From assembly GCA_039818345.1 (NCBI GenBank), contig JBCBUC010000006.1, positions 66,167 to 130,166 on the forward strand: a DNA stretch of 64,000 bases, read 5' to 3'. Made by a program: the position numbers and the translations under genes. Position 1 is the stretch's first letter, and every line of letters starts with the position of its first letter. Below the pieces are notes generated by a model. The model searched no databases. It saw nothing but the letters and a program-made list of their open reading frames with translations, and had not been told where the DNA came from. Of this stretch, positions 60,154-64,000 are shown piece by piece. The stretch comes from Parvularcula sp039818345. GTDB lineage: Bacteria > Pseudomonadota > Alphaproteobacteria > Caulobacterales > Parvularculaceae.

Positions 60154-61713
60154 ATGGCGTTTTTAAGGTCGCTGGTTTTTGCGTTCGCTGCCCTGGTGTT
60201 GCTTGGCTGCAGCACCTTTGAGCTCTCGCGCTTCACCACGTCTTCGGACGAAGCCGCGGCGGAGCGAGCGTTTAACGGTGCGTTGCATGATTACGCAGCG
60301 CTGCGTCAGTTTCTAAAAGCGATGCCGAAGGGCGGGGACCTGCACACCCATCCATCGGGCGCTGTCTACGCCGAAAGCATGCTCGATTGGGCGTCGGAAG
60401 AGGACAGCGGCATTTGCATCGTGGCGGACGAGACCCGCCTCATCATGTGTGATCAGGCAACGTCGCAAGGAATCGATGCTGTTCACGCATCGGTCGTTAT
60501 GGGCGATGAACCGCTCCGTAATCGCATGATTGATGCTTTTTCGATGCGGAATATGTCGTCGATCTCACCGGGTTCGCCAAGGTCGGGTGCGGACCACTTC
60601 TTTTCAACCTTTGAACGGTTTGATGCGGTTTCAAGCACCTTTCCTGATCGCGTGTTCGCGTGGCAGATGGAAACCGCGGCCAAGCAAAATGTGAGTTATC
60701 TCGAGCCAACATGGGTCACGGTGATTCCGAACCCGGCGGATTTCGGTGTGACCGAGCCGCTTACTGGCGGAACGGACGAAGATTTTGCCGCCTACGAACA
60801 AGCTCTCCTCGATGGCGGCTTTGAACGAGCCCTCGAAGCGGCGCGCTATGATCTTTCTTGGACACTCGATGGGGCTCGAGACATTCTACGGTGTGGCGAA
60901 GATGACGCGATGCTTGGCTGTTCGGTGGAGGTCCGCCATCTCGGGGCTGTGTTGCGCACGATCAGTCCGGAATTCATCTTCACCCAGGTGATGGTGCATT
61001 TCATGCTCGCCCATGAACAAGAACGTAGTGTTGGGGTGAACATTCTTGCGCCGGAGCATAACCGGATCGCGATTCGCGATTATGCCCTCCATATGCGGAT
61101 GATGCGATACTTTAAAGCCAAGTACCCAGACGTTCGGTTATCGCTACACGCCGGTGAGCTTTGGCTCGGCTTGGTGGATACGGCCCATCTTGATGATCAC
61201 ATCGCCACCGCGATTTCGGTGGCGGGAGCCGAACGCATCGGTCACGGTATCGATATCGCGTTTGAAGACGAGAGCGAAGAGCTTCTTGCCAAAATGGCAG
61301 CCGAAGGCATCGCCGTGGAGATCAACCTAACGAGCAATGAGGCGATCCTTGGTGTCGTCGGGGATGAACATCCGATATCGACCTATATCGCCGCGGGTGT
61401 ACCTATTGTTCTTTCGACTGATGATGAGGGTGTCTTGCGATCCGACATGACGCTCGAATACCAGACAGCGGCCACCCGGCACGGTCTTGGGTATCGTGAC
61501 TTGAAAACGATTGCCCGACGCAGCATCGAGGTGAGCTTCTTACAAGGCGCCTCCCTCTGGGCCGATTTTGATCGCATGCAGGTGGTTGCACCTTGTGAGG
61601 ATGGTTTAGAGACCGTGGCGTGCAAGGATTTTCTTGCAGGCAGCGCGCGCGCAACGGTTCAGGCTGATCTCGAAAGGCGTTACGTCGCGTTTGAAAGCCA
61701 GTTCACGGACTGA
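60154..61713 (+). CDS. Adenosine-deaminase family lipoprotein
   Basis: 519-residue exported member of the adenosine/AMP deaminase family. Lipobox LLGC gives Cys19. The zinc site is complete: H64-x-H66 in GGDLHTHPSG, His in LSLHAGE, the GHG motif RIGHGID and the metal Asp in LSTDDEGV. Secreted adenosine deaminases (ADGF type) have the same long form. It should deaminate adenosine to inosine outside the inner membrane. Follows the NUP-family gene by eight bases, so one transcript is likely. Confidence 0.88.
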   Translation: MAFLRSLVFAFAALVLLGCSTFELSRFTTSSDEAAAERAFNGALHDYAALRQFLKAMPKGGDLHTHPSGAVYAESMLDWASEEDSGICIVADETRLIMCDQATSQGIDAVHASVVMGDEPLRNRMIDAFSMRNMSSISPGSPRSGADHFFSTFERFDAVSSTFPDRVFAWQMETAAKQNVSYLEPTWVTVIPNPADFGVTEPLTGGTDEDFAAYEQALLDGGFERALEAARYDLSWTLDGARDILRCGEDDAMLGCSVEVRHLGAVLRTISPEFIFTQVMVHFMLAHEQERSVGVNILAPEHNRIAIRDYALHMRMMRYFKAKYPDVRLSLHAGELWLGLVDTAHLDDHIATAISVAGAERIGHGIDIAFEDESEELLAKMAAEGIAVEINLTSNEAILGVVGDEHPISTYIAAGVPIVLSTDDEGVLRSDMTLEYQTAATRHGLGYRDLKTIARRSIEVSFLQGASLWADFDRMQVVAPCEDGLETVACKDFLAGSARATVQADLERRYVAFESQFTD

Positions 61714-61728
61714 AGCGCTCTCGGCTCT

Positions 61729-62730
61729 TTATGGCGTGTCTCTGTCGTCGAGACACGCGAGCAGCTCATGGGCCAGCGCGACGGCCACGGCCTCGGGCGC
61801 TTTGCTCGTGATACCGGGTGTGCCGATCGGGCAGGTCAAGCGCGCCAAATCGTCCTCGCCAAGACCGCCTTCCCGCAACCGCGACATAAACCGTGACCGT
61901 TTCGTCTGCGAGCCAATCAATCCAAGATAAGCAAAATCGCCGCGACGAAGAACCGCCTCAACCACAGCATAATCAAGCTCGTGGGAATGGGTGAACACCA
62001 CATGATAGCTATACGGAACAGTGGTTTCGATGATTGCATCAGCGTTGTCTAAACCAGCAATCGTGATACCGGGTGGCAAAAGAGTACGTTCACTGTCGCG
62101 ATTATCATAGCAGGTCACATCAAAAACAGTGTGCCGCATAAACTCCGCAGTGGCTCGTCCTACATGTCCCGCTCCATAAAGATAGAGCTTCGGTCGATGC
62201 TGGACGAAGTGCTCTGTCAGACCTTTGCATTCTGCCAAGGGTGGGCGAGCATCAGAAAGATCAGCGCCGTGCTTATCTTGGAACACAAAGTTTCGTCTTG
62301 AGCCGTTGTCATCCACGACCCGTTTGCGTGGAAACTCATCCTCCAGCGTGGTCTGGAGCGTGATGCGTTGGTCGCTGTTGACCGCCGCCGCGCAGGTTTC
62401 AAGCCACCCTGTGTCTGTGTGGTCGAGCCTTTCGATCAGAAGGCGGACATGACCGCCGCAGCACTGTGCCAAGAGGGGGCCAAGCGGCAGATCCAGCAAC
62501 AAAAAAGCGCGGTCACTGCTCGTCAAAAGCTTCCGCGCCTGATCAATGGCGATTTGCTCGAGGTTGCCGCCGCCAATCGTGCCGAACATCGAACCTGCCG
62601 TCACAGCCATCCGCACACCCAGTTCGCGCGGCGTTGATCCCTCCACGGCGCACTGGGTGATAAATACCAAGTTTTCGCCGGTCTTCAGCGTCTCAAGGCA
62701 AAACTGGGTCAGTGCACGAAGGTCGGCCAT
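61729..62730 (-). CDS. xdhC: Xanthine dehydrogenase accessory protein XdhC
   Basis: 333-residue molybdenum-cofactor chaperone that sulfurates and inserts cofactor into XdhB. The N-terminal XdhC/CoxI domain (FGTIGGGNLEQIAIDQA, PLGPLLAQCCGGHVRLL with the paired Cys) and the C-terminal Rossmann domain (LYLYGAGHVGRATAEFM, FTHSHELDYAVVEAVLRRGDFAYLGLIGSQTKRSRF) are both present. Starts five bases after xdhB on the minus strand, the usual order xdhA-xdhB-xdhC. Confidence 0.93.
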   Translation of the reverse strand: MADLRALTQFCLETLKTGENLVFITQCAVEGSTPRELGVRMAVTAGSMFGTIGGGNLEQIAIDQARKLLTSSDRAFLLLDLPLGPLLAQCCGGHVRLLIERLDHTDTGWLETCAAAVNSDQRITLQTTLEDEFPRKRVVDDNGSRRNFVFQDKHGADLSDARPPLAECKGLTEHFVQHRPKLYLYGAGHVGRATAEFMRHTVFDVTCYDNRDSERTLLPPGITIAGLDNADAIIETTVPYSYHVVFTHSHELDYAVVEAVLRRGDFAYLGLIGSQTKRSRFMSRLREGGLGEDDLARLTCPIGTPGITSKAPEAVAVALAHELLACLDDRDTP

Positions 62731-62735
62731 GGGGC

Positions 62736-64000
62736 CTAGTCTACGGCCTCAAGGCTTGCGGCGCGAGCCCTTGCGTCCTCAATCGCCATCAGGACGCGCT
62801 CAGGTGTGGCCGGAGCATCAAGCCGAGGAAAGACCCGCCCACCAGCGGCAGCCGTGACCGCGTGGGTGATCGCGGAAAAGACTGAAATCGCGAGCATAAA
62901 GGGTGGTTCACCCACTGCTTTGGAGCGATGAATGGTCTGAACCTTGTTTCTGCCCGATACCCAAAGCTGCGCGTTAAATGAATGGGGCCTGTCGCCAGCG
63001 GTCGGAATTTTGTAGGTTGACGGAGCATGGGTGCGTAGGACCCCTTTGCTGTCGTAGACGAGCTCTTCGCTGGTCAACCACCCCATCCCTTGGATGAACC
63101 CGCCCTCGACCTGTCCGAGATCAATCGCGGGGTTCAGCGATTGGCCCACATCATGAAGAATATCCGTCTGAAGAACACGTGTTTCTCCCGTAAGGGTATC
63201 AATCACAACTTCTGAGACGGCCGCGCCATAGGCAAAGTAATAGAACGGGTGACCGCGATGGGTGGCGCGGTCGTAATCAATCGTTGGTGTGCGGTAGTAA
63301 CCGGTCGCCGACAGCGAAATGCGTCCCAGATACGCTTTCTTCACCAATTCGGCGAAGCTGAGGCGAGTCGCACCAATAGCGACTTCATTGCCCTCGAACT
63401 GAATTGCTGTGGGCGCCACGTTGTACCTCTCAGCCGCAAAAGCGGTGAGGCGTTCTTTGATCGTCCGCGCCGCATCGAGGGCGGCCATGCCATTAAGATC
63501 AGAACCCGATGACGCAGCTGTCGCTGAGGTGTTCGGAACTTTATCCGTGCGCGTCGATGAGACCTTGATCCGATCAATATCTATCTGAAACTCGTGCGCC
63601 ACGACTTGCGCCACCTTGACCATGAGCCCCTGACCCATTTCGGTGCCGCCGTGGTTGAGATGCACACTTCCATCCGTATAGACATGAATAAGAGCGCCGG
63701 CCTGATTTAAGTGTTTGGTTGTAAAGGAAATACCAAACTTCACAGGGGTAAGAGCGATGCCTTTTTTCAACAGCGTGTTGGTTGCGTTGAACGCCGCCAC
63801 GTCCTGACGACGTTCACGATAGCGCGACGCATCCATGAGCTCATTGATGAGGTCTCCCGCAACGCAGTCGTCGACGGTTTGGAAATAGGGCGTCAGGTTC
63901 CCCGTATCGTCGGCGTAAAGATTGGCGAGCCGCACATCAACCGGGTCTTTGCCAAGCTCGAATGCGATCTCGTCGATCATCCGTTCGGCAACAATCATCC
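62736..64000 (-). CDS. xdhB: Xanthine dehydrogenase molybdopterin subunit, partial
   Basis: Only the 3' part, about 420 residues, is in the window; the gene runs off the right edge. It oxidises hypoxanthine to xanthine and urate. Visible are GGTEMGQG (Moco loop), SATAASSGSDLNGMAALDAA, the DILHDVGQSLNPAIDLGQVEGGFIQGMG segment and the catalytic Glu in AVGEPPFMLA, as in bovine XDH E1261. Its product would be the substrate missing an enzyme in the operon at 46-55 kb. Confidence 0.93.
   Translation of the reverse strand, partial: MIVAERMIDEIAFELGKDPVDVRLANLYADDTGNLTPYFQTVDDCVAGDLINELMDASRYRERRQDVAAFNATNTLLKKGIALTPVKFGISFTTKHLNQAGALIHVYTDGSVHLNHGGTEMGQGLMVKVAQVVAHEFQIDIDRIKVSSTRTDKVPNTSATAASSGSDLNGMAALDAARTIKERLTAFAAERYNVAPTAIQFEGNEVAIGATRLSFAELVKKAYLGRISLSATGYYRTPTIDYDRATHRGHPFYYFAYGAAVSEVVIDTLTGETRVLQTDILHDVGQSLNPAIDLGQVEGGFIQGMGWLTSEELVYDSKGVLRTHAPSTYKIPTAGDRPHSFNAQLWVSGRNKVQTIHRSKAVGEPPFMLAISVFSAITHAVTAAAGGRVFPRLDAPATPERVLMAIEDARARAASLEAVD

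Overview
This window comes from the chromosome of an alphaproteobacterium, probably a marine member of the Parvularculales/Caulobacterales side of the class (taxonomic placement is inference). The evidence is the run plsX-fabH-ihfA-merR-tRNA-Pro, the pair N-formylglutamate amidohydrolase/cpdR, lipA followed directly by a Coq10/RatA protein, BamE next to a CBP3-type cytochrome bc1 chaperone and a DUF177 protein, a DUF2852 protein, a B12-dependent ribonucleotide reductase with a C-terminal zinc ribbon, and three large TonB-dependent receptors. I see no insertion sequence, prophage, CRISPR array or rRNA operon. Three tRNA genes are present: Ser(GCT), Pro(GGG) and Val(CAC).

Layout. 0-4 kb: an ABC exporter pair, a Tat-exported dienelactone-hydrolase-like protein and a periplasmic glycerophosphodiesterase. 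4.1-4.5 kb is a gene-free stretch beside tRNA-Ser. 4.5-11 kb: a HEQAH-motif protein, a TrmJ-like methyltransferase, a double cold-shock protein, NrdJ and a VOC protein. 11-24 kb: two TonB receptors, a MaoC hydratase, quinone oxidoreductase, MFS transporter, Lon (with a heat-shock-type promoter), chorismate mutase, HU and a glycosyltransferase. 24-34 kb: pyrG, rpmF, eno, an FtsB-like protein, MFS, XRE regulator, lipA-ratA, DUF2852, bamE, CBP3, DUF177. 34-44 kb: an unknown membrane-anchored protein, a VPLPA/PEP-CTERM protein, merR-ihfA-fabH-plsX, a second glycosyltransferase, formylglutamate amidohydrolase, cpdR, a beta-barrel-like protein and a secreted EF-hand protein. Two orphan intrinsic terminators in this part (40.4 and 44.1 kb) suggest unannotated small RNAs.

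44-64 kb is a purine catabolic island. A TetR regulator and a BASS-family transporter precede a tightly coupled nine-gene run (hpxX, hpxY, hpxW, hpxK, hpxJ, puuE, hpxZ, uraD, a flavoprotein, uraH), most of whose genes overlap by 1-20 bases. It encodes nearly every step from 5-hydroxyisourate through allantoin, allantoate and ureidoglycine to oxalurate and oxamate. No known uricase (UaZ, PuuD, HpxO) is visible, but a two-Rossmann, class-B-type flavoprotein lies exactly between uraD and uraH and is the natural candidate for the urate-oxidising step. Downstream, a TonB-dependent receptor with an embedded EF-hand loop is followed by two lipoproteins, a 'purine nucleoside permease' family protein without membrane segments and an adenosine-deaminase-like enzyme; together they suggest an outer-membrane uptake and periplasmic nucleoside-processing module. 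The window ends in xdhC and the 3' part of xdhB on the opposite strand, the xanthine dehydrogenase that would make urate.
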